Below, piece after piece: positions 17,158 through 25,222 of a stretch of DNA of 64,000 nt. The notes under the pieces were generated by a model. It was given only the letters and a program-made list of their open reading frames with translations, did no database searches and was not told where the DNA came from. This DNA comes from an uncultured Collinsella sp. (GTDB lineage: Bacteria > Actinomycetota > Coriobacteriia > Coriobacteriales > Coriobacteriaceae), in the NCBI GenBank assembly GCA_934654775.1, contig CAKUGR010000001.1:186001-250000 (forward strand), given 5' to 3'. Position numbers and translations under genes: made by a program. Positions within the stretch are counted from its first letter, which is position 1. Each line of letters opens with the position of its first letter.

Positions 17158-18237
17158 ATGCTCAGGATCGGTCTTCTTACTAGTGGCGGCGACTGCCAGG
17201 CGCTCAACGCCACCATGCGCGGCATCGTCAAAACGCTCATGACCAATAGTGCAGAGCCTATCGAGATCTACGGTTTCGAGGACGGCTACCAGGGCCTTAT
17301 CTACAGCAGGTTCCGCGTCATGTCGCCCGCCGATTTTAGCGGCATCCTCACCCGCGGCGGCACCATCCTGGGCACGAGCCGCACACCGTTCAAGCGCCTG
17401 GATGTTCCCGAGGCCGATGGCGTCGAAAAGGTGCCGGCGATGGTCCACACCTATCATAAGCTGCAGCTCGACTGCCTGTTTATGCTGGGCGGCAACGGCT
17501 CCACCAAGACCGCTAACCGCCTGCGCGAAGAGGGCCTCAACGTTATCGCCCTGCCCAAGACCATCGATAACGACACCTGGGGCACCGAGATGACGTTTGG
17601 CTTTACGAGCGCCATCGACGTCGCCACCAAGTGCATCGACGACATCCACACCACCGCGTCGAGTCACGGTCGCGTGTTTGTTATCGAGATCATGGGCCAC
17701 AAGGTCGGCTGGATTCCGCTGTACGCCGGCGTCGCGGGCGGCGCTGACGTCATCCTGATTCCCGAGATCCCCTACGACATGGATAACGTCATCAAGACCA
17801 TCGAGCATCGCATGGAGACCGGCAGCCGCTTTACCATCGTAGCCGTCGCCGAGGGCGCCATCTCTAAGGAGGATGCGGCGCTGTCCAAGAAGGAGTACAA
17901 GAAGAAGCTCGCCGAGCGCACGAGCCCATCGATCGTCTACGACATCGCCAAGGAGATCGAGGCCAAGACCGGTCGCGAGACCCGCGTCGCCATCCCCGGC
18001 CACACGCAGCGCGGCGGTCAGCCCGACGCCCAGGACCGCATCTTTGCGACCCAGTGCGGCGTCGAGGCGGCACTGGGCTGCCTGCGCGGCGAATTTGGCT
18101 ACATGATCGCCCTGTGCGACGGCAAGATGTGCCACATGCCGCTCGAGGAGGTCGCCGGCAAGCTCAAGTATGTCGATCCCCAGAGCGACCTGGTACGCGA
18201 GGCCAAGGCGTTGGGCATCAGCTTCGGCGACGAATAG
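17158..18237 (+). CDS. pfkA: 6-phosphofructokinase
   Basis: 359 residues, RBS GGAAGG. Glycolytic phosphorylation of fructose 6-phosphate. Landmarks: IGLLTSGGDCQALNATMRG (nucleotide site), GGTILGTSRTPF, catalytic LPKTIDNDTWGTEMTFGF, and MGHKVGWIPLYAGVAGGAD. The phosphoryl-donor loop reads GGNGSTKTA, where the classical ATP enzyme has GGDGS and the pyrophosphate enzyme GGDD; Asn replaces Asp, so the donor should not be assumed. Followed after 23 nt by a family C structured repeat. Confidence 0.92.
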   Translation: MLRIGLLTSGGDCQALNATMRGIVKTLMTNSAEPIEIYGFEDGYQGLIYSRFRVMSPADFSGILTRGGTILGTSRTPFKRLDVPEADGVEKVPAMVHTYHKLQLDCLFMLGGNGSTKTANRLREEGLNVIALPKTIDNDTWGTEMTFGFTSAIDVATKCIDDIHTTASSHGRVFVIEIMGHKVGWIPLYAGVAGGADVILIPEIPYDMDNVIKTIEHRMETGSRFTIVAVAEGAISKEDAALSKKEYKKKLAERTSPSIVYDIAKEIEAKTGRETRVAIPGHTQRGGQPDAQDRIFATQCGVEAALGCLRGEFGYMIALCDGKMCHMPLEEVAGKLKYVDPQSDLVREAKALGISFGDE

Positions 18238-18260
18238 CCTCGGCGGGGACCGCTCCCATC

Positions 18261-18381
18261 GGAGGCCCCAGGGCTTACCTCCCAAATCGTCCTCGGACAT
18301 GTCAGGACCCCGCTGCGCGCTTCGCGCGGCGGGGTCCTTCCGTCCTGCGGAAAGATTTGGGAGGTAAGCCCTGGGGCCTCC
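18261..18381 (+). repeat. Family C 3'-flanking structured element, copy 1
   Basis: 121-nt inverted repeat: outer arms GGAGGCCCCAGGGCTTACCT and its complement, 5' internal strand CGTCCTCGGACATG, inner stem around GGACCCCGC, TTCG loop, 3' internal strand CGTCCTGCGGAAAGAT. It begins 23 nt after the pfkA stop. Bases 18382-18630 hold no gene that I can see. Confidence 0.85.
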
Positions 18382-18630
18382 TGCGGTAACTGGGGAGGCC
18401 GAGGCTAGTCGTCTTCTTGCTGCGGGTGCTTGGTCTGAAATTTTGGAATGATGGGGGCACCTGGCTGTTACTTGCACTGACATTTGTCACAAAATGGCTG
18501 GTCGTTGGGGGTTGCTACCGGTAGTTGCGGTAGGGTTGGGGCAGATTCTAACTAGAAATGGTGGTCGCTGCCGCTTGTTCTCGGCATACTCGGCTCATTC
18601 GATTACGGCCACCTCACGAAAGGAACCACC

Positions 18631-19551
18631 ATGGATCTTGCGATGGCACAACGCCTCGTCGATCGCCGCAAGGCTGCCGGGCTTTCTCAGGAAGCGTTTG
18701 CCGCCCAACTGGGCGTGAGCCGCCAGGCTGTCAGCAAATGGGAGCGCAGCGAATCCTCGCCCGATACCGATAACCTCATTGCACTCGCCGCGCTGTATGG
18801 CGTGTCGCTGGATGAGCTGTTGTATGGGGAGGCGGCAGATGACGCTGACTGCTCTGAGGACAGCGATGCTGGAGCCGAGGCGTCGGATGAGGCCGAAGAG
18901 GATGAGGATTCTGCCGACAACACCAGTCGCAGCGACAAGCCACTCGTCGACATTTCCCTTGCGCACGGTATCCACGTTATCGATCCCGATAAAGGCGAAG
19001 AGGTTCACGTGGGCTGGAATGGAATCCACGTAACCAACGACCGCAAGGGCGAAGAAGTCCATGTGGGGCCGGGCGGCGTACACGTTGATACGCTTGAGGA
19101 CGACGGGCATAGCGTGCACACCAATGCCGACGGCACCGTTACCATCGACGGCGAGACGTTTTCCAGCTGGAAGGAAGCGCACGACAAGCTCGACCATCAT
19201 GGCAAGCACTTCCACACCAAGCTTGGACGTGCGTGGAACAAGTTTCCCTTCCCCGCGATTGTCGCCCTCGCCTATCTGGCGCTTGGCATTGCTTACGGCA
19301 CGTGGGGTATGGGACTCTTTCTCGTCTTTTTGATTCCCGTCTACTACGCAATTGGCGACTTTATCGACCGACGCCGCCTGTCTAAGCTCATCGGCAGTGT
19401 CTACCCGGCGGCTGCTATTGCCTGGTTCCTCTACATGTGGCTCTGCCTGGGACAGCCCCATCCCGCATGGGTAATCCTCGTCACCATCCCCGTCGTAGGA
19501 GCACTCATGCACTGGTGCCGCAAACAATGGAAGCACCGCAAGCAAGCCTAG
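18631..19551 (+). CDS. Membrane-anchored XRE-type regulator with HV repeats
   Basis: 306 residues, RBS AAAGGA. Residues 7-62 are a Cro/CI helix-turn-helix (LSQEAFAAQLGVSRQAVSKW). An acidic linker (66-100) follows. Residues 113-152 contain a repeated unit, GIHVIDPDKGEEVHVGWN then GIHVTNDRKGEEVHVGPG then GVHVDT, a short beta-type repeat. The C-terminus has about four hydrophobic helices (about 208-222, 225-243, 255-273, 280-295). This suggests a DNA-binding protein tethered to the membrane. Ligand and targets unknown. Confidence 0.8.
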   Translation: MDLAMAQRLVDRRKAAGLSQEAFAAQLGVSRQAVSKWERSESSPDTDNLIALAALYGVSLDELLYGEAADDADCSEDSDAGAEASDEAEEDEDSADNTSRSDKPLVDISLAHGIHVIDPDKGEEVHVGWNGIHVTNDRKGEEVHVGPGGVHVDTLEDDGHSVHTNADGTVTIDGETFSSWKEAHDKLDHHGKHFHTKLGRAWNKFPFPAIVALAYLALGIAYGTWGMGLFLVFLIPVYYAIGDFIDRRRLSKLIGSVYPAAAIAWFLYMWLCLGQPHPAWVILVTIPVVGALMHWCRKQWKHRKQA

Positions 19552-19595
19552 TCCGCCCCGTCTCGCCGGCAAGCCCCAGCCGACGCCCCTCCCCA

Positions 19596-19664
19596 AAGTT
19601 GCGGTGGAATAGTTCCTGTTTTCGCCTTTACCGAAGCTATTCAGGAACTATTCCACCGCAATTC
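19596..19664. repeat. Family B palindrome, copy 1
   Basis: Arms AGTTGCGGTGGAATAGTTCC and GGAACTATTCCACCGCAA around a loop of about 20 nt that includes CCGAA. Further copies at 19949 and 43291. Confidence 0.85.
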
Positions 19665-19727
19665 ACGAAAGACAGGGGCAGTCGCGACACGTAAATTGGC
19701 ATCGGATCAATGGCTCGCCAAGAAAAG

Positions 19728-19865
19728 GGCCTATTTACTACGTTTAGCTCGAAAGGGCCAACCATAGCAACCTTTTTCGAAAATCGACAAGCCTTCTACC
19801 TGCGGTTTTATTTTTCATCTTTCCGGCATGGTCAAGGGTTTTCAACTAAACGTAGTAGATAGGCC
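19728..19865. repeat. Long inverted repeat (family H)
   Basis: Perfect 20-nt arms GGCCTATTTACTACGTTTAG and its complement separated by about 98 nt of AT-richer sequence without an ORF. Could be a relic of a small mobile element or a structured RNA. The gap 19552-20040 holds this and two family B palindromes and no gene I can support. Confidence 0.8.
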
Positions 19866-19948
19866 CATTTTGTGGCATACGACCTATTTAAAACCGGCGG
19901 CAAAGGCCGAGGTTCCCCTCATCCACGCCGGACCACACGATTACCAGA

Positions 19949-20017
19949 AAGTTGCGGTGATATAGTTCCTATTTAAGGCCCAAACGACCGAATCTAGGAA
20001 CTATTCCACCGCAACTT
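19949..20017. repeat. Family B palindrome, copy 2
   Basis: Same arms as copy 1 with two changes in the left arm (AAGTTGCGGTGATATAGTTC); the right arm remains AACTATTCCACCGCAACTT. Ends 23 nt before the MerR start, so it may lie in that gene's leader. Confidence 0.8.
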
Positions 20018-20040
20018 AGCAAGACATCCAAGGAGTTGGC

Positions 20041-20418
20041 ATGAGGATCGCCGAGGTTTCAAAGGAGTATGGCATTTCGGCCGATACACTGCGCTATTAC
20101 GAGCGTATTGGCTTGCTGCCTCGTGTACACCGCAACGAAAATGGCATTCGCGACTACGATGAACAAGACTGCGCGCGCATCAAGTTTGTCAAGTGCATGC
20201 GCGGCGCAAGCGTGTCAATCGAAGCGCTCATCGAATATATGCAGCTCCCGGAACAGGGTGACGAAACCATGGCGGCGCGCAGAGCCATTCTCGAAGAACA
20301 GCGCGACCAGGTCACCGAGCGTATTGTCGAAATGCAGGCCGGTCTCGATCGTCTCAACTACAAAATCGCCCACTACGACGACCTCATCCACGCCTGCAAG
20401 CAAAAGCTGTCGAAGTAA
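20041..20418 (+). CDS. MerR-family transcriptional regulator
   Basis: 125 residues, RBS AAGGAG. N-terminal winged HTH of the MerR type (RIAEVSKEYGISADTLRYYE then RIGLLPRV) and C-terminal dimerisation coiled coil (about 80-120). No Cys pair of a metal sensor is present, so a small-molecule or stress signal is more likely. It is convergent with the FtsX-type ABC permease; a link is possible but not shown. Confidence 0.9.
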   Translation: MRIAEVSKEYGISADTLRYYERIGLLPRVHRNENGIRDYDEQDCARIKFVKCMRGASVSIEALIEYMQLPEQGDETMAARRAILEEQRDQVTERIVEMQAGLDRLNYKIAHYDDLIHACKQKLSK

Positions 20419-20419
20419 T

Positions 20420-20453
20420 AAACGCCGGGTGGGCCGTAGGTTGCTCGGCGTTT
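20420..20453 (+). terminator. Hairpin after MerR gene
   Basis: Stem AAACGCCG/CGGCGTTT directly after the stop codon with an 18-nt interior; weak T run. Confidence 0.6.
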
Positions 20454-20457
20454 ACGC

Positions 20458-20502
20458 AGATAAAACCTGCCAAAATTAACCTGTCCCTTTTTTGGCAGGT
20501 TA
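20458..20502 (+). repeat. Family A repeat, copy 2
   Basis: AGATAAAACCTGCC through TTTTTGGCAGGTTA. The stop codon of the minus-strand permease (20500-20502) is made from the element's last bases. Confidence 0.85.
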
Positions 20503-23265
20503 CTCGGCGCTCTTGAGGGCGCCGACCATGTCGATCTTATTGAGGGTGCGATTGGTAGCGAGGTTGACGATAAACGTAAAGGCAAAGGCCAGCAGAACGG
20601 ACAGCACGTAGCTCAGCGGCTCGACCTCAACGTCAAAGTAGAGCGACGGCATCTGCAGGATGTACGTAAAGCTCTCGGCCAGTGCGCCGCCCAGCGGCAC
20701 GCCCAGCGCGGCACCGATTGCTGTGAGAATCAGCGTCTCCTTGTTGACGTAGTGGTGTACCTCACCGCGGCGGAAGCCCAGCACCTTGATGGTCGCCAGC
20801 TCGCGCTCGCGCTCCGAGATATTCGTATTGGACAGCGTAAACACCACCACAAACGACAGGCACGCCGCCATAAAGGTCACGAGCACCACGACCGAATTGA
20901 TGATGGTGAAGTTGGCCTCATAGTTCTCCCAATGCTCGGCAGTGCTCGAGATTGTAAGCCATCCGTCGTTTTTGAGTTGCTTGGTAAACGCAATCTGATC
21001 GCCCGATGAACCCTTAAGCAGCGCAAGGATGCCGTTGAGGCGCGCGCTTCGACCGAACGCGCGCTCATAGGTGCTCTGCGTCATATAGAGCGTATTGCCC
21101 AGATAGTTGAGCGAGATGTCGCTGACTTTGACCTTGGCAACATTGAGCGACGAATCCTGGACGTGAGCCGTGTCACCCGGCTTGATCCCCAGCACCAGCT
21201 GAGAGCTCTTGCTCAAATACACATCCCCGTCACGCAGGGCGAGCGGTTCTTTGGACTCATCCTCCAGGCGCACGTAATCGCCCAAGTCACCCGTGCGGTC
21301 GTCGGGAATCACGATGAGCTGCACGGTCTCGCTCTTGCCGCCAAATGTAAAGGTGACGTTGTCGGTCATGATCGGCAGCGTCGAAGTCACGGTCACATTG
21401 GAATCTTTGGCTGCACTGCGTTCATCCAGTGCTGCGCACGTCTGCGAAAAATCGTCAGAATTGGCGACCGCAAGCAAGTCGTAGCGCGTGATGTGCCCGT
21501 ACTGTTTGGGCGAAAGCGCCACCGACGTATCGCGGATACCCATACCGCAGATCACGAGCGCCGTGCATCCCGCAATGCCAAAGATGGTCATAAAGGCACG
21601 CTTTTTGTAGCGGAACAGGTTACGCGCGGCAACCTTGTTCAAAAAGCCCATGCGGTGCCAGACAAAGCCGATGCGCTCAAGCAAGATGCGCGATCCGGCG
21701 CGCGGGGCCTTGGGACGCATGAGCGAGGCCGGAGTCTCGGCCATCTCGTGGCGGCAGGCGATAATCGTGGCGCCCACCACGCCCACGGTAAACAACGCCA
21801 CCGATACGAGCGAGGACACGATGTCGTACGAAAGCAGCATCTGGGGCAGCGAGTACATGTCGTCGAACACCGTAAACAAGAACAGCGGCAGGCCCACAAA
21901 GCCAATGATATTGCCGAGCACGCCACCGATCAGACACGCCCACAGCGAGTAGTCCACGTATTTGGACAGGATGCGTCCGCGCGAATAGCCGAGTGCTTTG
22001 TACAGGCCAATAAGCGTGCGCTCCTCTTCGACCATGCGGGTGGCGGTGGTGAGGCTGATGAGCACGGCGACGATAAAGAAGATAAACGGAAATACGGTGG
22101 CGATGGCCTCGATTGAGGAACTATCGCTCTCGACGCTCGAGTAGCTTGCGATATTGCCGCGGTCCTGGATGTACCAGGTGCATTCGCCCAGGTCAGAGAG
22201 CTCGCCGCGGGCATCGGCAAACTGCTGGTCGGCGGCGGCGCGGCGCTGGTCCAGGTCGGTTTGCGCCTGCGCGCGCTCGTCGCTGCCCTCGGCCATGCGA
22301 TTGATGTTGTCCTGCTCGATCCCAAAGACCATATTCGCCTGACGCTCAGCCGCGTCCAAGCTCGCCGGTGTATCGACCGTCAGCTCCTGAGCACGCGCCT
22401 TCTCGCGCTCGTCGCGAATCTTCTCAATATTGTCTTTGACCTCGTCAATCTTTGCCGTATAGGCATCGGAATAGGAGTTGAGGTCCTTAGCCCCCTCGAC
22501 GACCACATGGATTGCGGAATAGGACGACGACGTCGCGGCATCCTCACTCACATAGAACTTATAGTCCGCAGTCGAAGCAGCGCGAAAGGCGTTGACCGTC
22601 GAGTCGGAGCTCACATCGGTGGGATCGAGAACCTCGGCCGTGATGGTGTAGTCCCCATCGGCAAACTGGTCCTTGGCGCTTTGGTTCGACGAGCTCGCAT
22701 CGTTGGCGGCAAAGCTCACCGTATCGCCGATTTTCTTGCCCGAAGCCTTCAAAAAGCGCGAGGTCACTGCCACTTCGCCCGAAGTCTCGGGCAGCTCGCC
22801 GCGCACCAACACCGGTTGGTCAATATTCTCTTTAGAGAGACTCTGTACGACAACACGCTCATGCGTGGTGCCAACGGCGGTATAGGCGGTCTCGGTATAG
22901 ATGCCCTCTGCCGTCTCGACGCCATCGACCTCTTGGATCGCAGCAAGGTCATCATCGGTCAGACCATAGGTCGACTGCACGTTGATGTCATAGACATTCT
23001 GCTGGTCAAAGTAAGCGTCGACCGAATCGCACAGGTCCTCGCAACCCGCCTTGAGGCCGCACATCACGCTCACGCCGAGCGCCGTGATGACCACAATGGA
23101 CAAGAAGCGTTTAAGGCTGCCGCGAATTGTGCGGTAGACGCCGCGGCGAAACACCGTCGGCACCATGTCGTTTGAGCTTTGGGCAGTGCGGTAGGTCGTA
23201 AAATCCTGCTCGCGCTCCGTGCTCTGCGCGTCGCGGCGTTGGCTGTTCTGGCGATTCTGATCCAT
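20500..23265 (-). CDS. FtsX/MacB-type ABC transporter permease
   Basis: 921 residues from ATG 23265; an overlapping GTG at 23277 is the alternative. First membrane helix near residue 55 (FLSIVVITALGVSVMCGLKA), then a large extracytoplasmic region with an Ala/Glu/Arg-rich coiled coil (about 285-360). A first FtsX block of about three helices (VFPFIFFIVAVLISLTTATR onward) is followed by a single helix (FMTIFGIAGCTALVICGMG), a second soluble region and a final FtsX block. Pairs with the ATPase gene just upstream. Such transporters export peptides or lipids or act mechanically on the envelope; the substrate here is unknown. Confidence 0.9.
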   Translation of the reverse strand: MDQNRQNSQRRDAQSTEREQDFTTYRTAQSSNDMVPTVFRRGVYRTIRGSLKRFLSIVVITALGVSVMCGLKAGCEDLCDSVDAYFDQQNVYDINVQSTYGLTDDDLAAIQEVDGVETAEGIYTETAYTAVGTTHERVVVQSLSKENIDQPVLVRGELPETSGEVAVTSRFLKASGKKIGDTVSFAANDASSSNQSAKDQFADGDYTITAEVLDPTDVSSDSTVNAFRAASTADYKFYVSEDAATSSSYSAIHVVVEGAKDLNSYSDAYTAKIDEVKDNIEKIRDEREKARAQELTVDTPASLDAAERQANMVFGIEQDNINRMAEGSDERAQAQTDLDQRRAAADQQFADARGELSDLGECTWYIQDRGNIASYSSVESDSSSIEAIATVFPFIFFIVAVLISLTTATRMVEEERTLIGLYKALGYSRGRILSKYVDYSLWACLIGGVLGNIIGFVGLPLFLFTVFDDMYSLPQMLLSYDIVSSLVSVALFTVGVVGATIIACRHEMAETPASLMRPKAPRAGSRILLERIGFVWHRMGFLNKVAARNLFRYKKRAFMTIFGIAGCTALVICGMGIRDTSVALSPKQYGHITRYDLLAVANSDDFSQTCAALDERSAAKDSNVTVTSTLPIMTDNVTFTFGGKSETVQLIVIPDDRTGDLGDYVRLEDESKEPLALRDGDVYLSKSSQLVLGIKPGDTAHVQDSSLNVAKVKVSDISLNYLGNTLYMTQSTYERAFGRSARLNGILALLKGSSGDQIAFTKQLKNDGWLTISSTAEHWENYEANFTIINSVVVLVTFMAACLSFVVVFTLSNTNISERERELATIKVLGFRRGEVHHYVNKETLILTAIGAALGVPLGGALAESFTYILQMPSLYFDVEVEPLSYVLSVLLAFAFTFIVNLATNRTLNKIDMVGALKSAE

Positions 23266-23270
23266 GGGCG

Positions 23271-23972
23271 CTACCACTCGATTGTCTCGATAGGCACGGG
23301 ATTTTGCTGGACCGTCTCGCTCTCCACGCGACCACTCTTAAAGCGGATCAGTCGATCGGCCATGGGCGCAAGTGCAGAGTTATGCGTGATGATAATGACC
23401 GTAATACCCTGCTTGCGGCAGGTATCCTGCAGCAGCTGCAAGATCTGCTTGCCGGTTTTGTAGTCGAGTGCACCCGTGGGCTCGTCACACAGAAGCAGCT
23501 TGGGGTTCTTGGCCAGTGCGCGGGCAATGGACACGCGCTGCTGCTCGCCGCCCGAAAGCTGCGCGGGGAAGTTGGCGAGGCGCTCGCCCAGGCCAACCTG
23601 GCGAAGCGTCTGTTCGGCATCGAGCGAATCGGGGCAGATCTGAGCTGCGAGCTCGACGTTTTCGAGGGCCGTCAGGTTGGGAACCAGATTGTAGAACTGA
23701 AAGACAAAGCCCACGTCGGCGCGGCGGTATTCCACAAGCTGTGCCTCGTTGGCAGTGCTCACGTCACGCCCGTCCACCGTCACGGTGCCGGAAGTTGCCG
23801 TGTCCATGCCGCCCAAGATGTTGAGCGCCGTGGTCTTGCCGGCACCCGAGGCGCCCAAAATGATGGCGAGCTCGCCGCGCTCGACCGTAAAGCTCGCGCC
23901 GTCGAGCGCATGAATGCGGGCATCGCCCTCGCCGTATGCTTTGATGACGTCTTTGAATTCGATATAGGCCAT
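23271..23972 (-). CDS. MacB-type ABC transporter ATP-binding protein
   Basis: 233 residues. Walker [11 protein letters not shown]-loop VFQFYNL, signature [15 protein letters not shown], Walker [13 protein letters not shown] and switch His in IIITHNSAL are all intact. Stop codon lies 5 nt before the permease ATG, so the pair is translationally coupled. Energises the adjoining permease. Confidence 0.95.
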   Translation of the reverse strand: MAYIEFKDVIKAYGEGDARIHALDGASFTVERGELAIILGASGAGKTTALNILGGMDTATSGTVTVDGRDVSTANEAQLVEYRRADVGFVFQFYNLVPNLTALENVELAAQICPDSLDAEQTLRQVGLGERLANFPAQLSGGEQQRVSIARALAKNPKLLLCDEPTGALDYKTGKQILQLLQDTCRKQGITVIIITHNSALAPMADRLIRFKSGRVESETVQQNPVPIETIEW

Positions 23973-24027
23973 CGATCGGTTCCCATCTGGTCGGATAACT
24001 CTTAAGTATTACCCATTTCGCACCGAC

Positions 24028-24062
24028 CAAAAAGGGACAGGTTCATTTTGGCAGGTTTTATA
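24028..24062 (-). repeat. Family A repeat, copy 3
   Basis: Minus-strand orientation, shortened at one end (AAAACCTGCCAAAATGAACC then TGTCCCTTTTTGGTC). Lies upstream of the ABC ATPase start. Bases 24063-24245 hold no gene; a TATGAT box near 24195 may serve the GyrI-like gene. Confidence 0.8.
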
Positions 24063-24245
24063 TGGGGGAATGGCGGGTGTTGGTAGAGCGAAGATGCGGC
24101 AGAGGAGGGGTCATCCACGGAGTCAGGCCACCTGTCAAACGCAAAAGATTAATCTCGACCGTCAGCCATATTAGTCGAACGGGTGTTCGTTTCTATGATA
24201 TGATGCTGACAGTTATACGGGTCCCTACGCAGAAAGGCGGCCGCC

Positions 24246-24884
24246 ATGGCGTTCGACTTTAAAAAGGAATGCAAGGAGTTCTACAAGCCTGCCAGCAAGC
24301 CGAGCATCGTAACCGTCCCGCCCATGAGCTATGTCGCCGTACGCGGAAAGGGCGACCCAAACACCGCGGGCGGCGAGTACCAAAGCGCCCTTCCGCTGCT
24401 TTACGGTATCGCCTATACCATCAAGATGTCGAAGAAAGGCTCAAGGAGTATCGAGGGCTATTTCGACTTTGTGGTACCGCCGCTCGAGGGTTTCTGGTGG
24501 CAAGACTCCCCCGGTAGCGGCATCGATTATGTGCGCAAGGATGACTTCAACTTCATCTCGTGCATCCGCCTGCCCGATTTCGTCACCCAGGCAGACTTTG
24601 ACTGGGCCGTCGCGGAAGCCGCCGCCAAAAAGAAGCTGGACTTTTCAGCGGTTGAGCTGCTTAAGGTTGACGAAGGCCTATGCGTGCAGTGTATGCATAC
24701 CGGGCCCTACGACAGCGAGCCGGCAACCGTAGACGCCATGCATGAGTTTGTGGCAGAGCAGGGCTACGTCCTCGACTTCTCCGATGTTCGCCTTCATCAC
24801 GAGATCTACCTCTCCGACCCACGCAAATGCGCACCGGAGAAGCTCAAAACGGTGATCCGCCATCCCGTCAAACGCGCTGAGTAG
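24246..24884 (+). CDS. GyrI-like small-molecule-binding domain protein
   Basis: 212 residues. The whole protein is a GyrI/SbmC-like domain: VPPMSYVAVRGKGDPNTAGG, LYGIAYTIKM, EGFWWQDS, VQCMHTGPYDSEPATV and a C-terminal HHEIYLSDPRKCAPEKLKTV. Such domains bind hydrophobic small molecules or act as drug-binding or hydrolase-like modules. No DNA-binding domain is fused. Monocistronic, between two ABC/TCS loci; its ligand is unknown. Confidence 0.85.
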   Translation: MAFDFKKECKEFYKPASKPSIVTVPPMSYVAVRGKGDPNTAGGEYQSALPLLYGIAYTIKMSKKGSRSIEGYFDFVVPPLEGFWWQDSPGSGIDYVRKDDFNFISCIRLPDFVTQADFDWAVAEAAAKKKLDFSAVELLKVDEGLCVQCMHTGPYDSEPATVDAMHEFVAEQGYVLDFSDVRLHHEIYLSDPRKCAPEKLKTVIRHPVKRAE

Positions 24885-24888
24885 CGTA

Positions 24889-25117
24889 GGACGCCGTCTC
24901 CGTAGACGATGCCATCCGGAAACGGCGTCCCACTCTGAGGCGATATTCTGGGACGCACTTTCCACTTGGGTCTCCATTTGGAAAGCGTATCCCGCTTTAA
25001 GGCTAAATTCCGGGATGCAGTTTCCGGAACGACCTCCCAAGGGAAAGCGCGTCCCGTTCCAGGACGTCAAACTGGGATGCGGTTTCCGCTTGGCGCCCCA
25101 AGGGGAAACCGCATCCC
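24889..25117. repeat. Array of four tandem hairpins with 62-nt period
   Basis: Hairpins at 24889-24930, 24950-24993, 25012-25055 and 25074-25117. The last three start exactly 62 nt apart and are 44 nt each, separated by 18-nt spacers. Arms follow GGGAYGC..TTTCC/GGAAA.CGYRTCCC, with a conserved CCAAGGGGAAA-type interior on the 3' side. No ORF supports translation here. Confidence 0.85.
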
Positions 25118-25177
25118 AGTTCGCGCGCCGCACCGGGGCGTTGCTTCCGCCCGCAACCTCTCAGCCGGCATTTCCCC

Positions 25178-25222
25178 AGATAAAACCTGCCAAAACAAAC
25201 CTGTCCCTTTTTGGCAGGTTTT
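25178..25222 (+). repeat. Family A repeat, copy 4
   Basis: AGATAAAACCTGCC through TTTTTGGCAGGTT, abutting the stop codon (25221-25223) of the minus-strand histidine kinase gene, as copy 2 does for the permease. Confidence 0.85.

Noticed and set aside
24889..25117. CRISPR array
   Set aside because: Regular spacing suggested it, but the units are diverged hairpins with similar 18-nt spacers and no cas genes; it is a tandem hairpin array.
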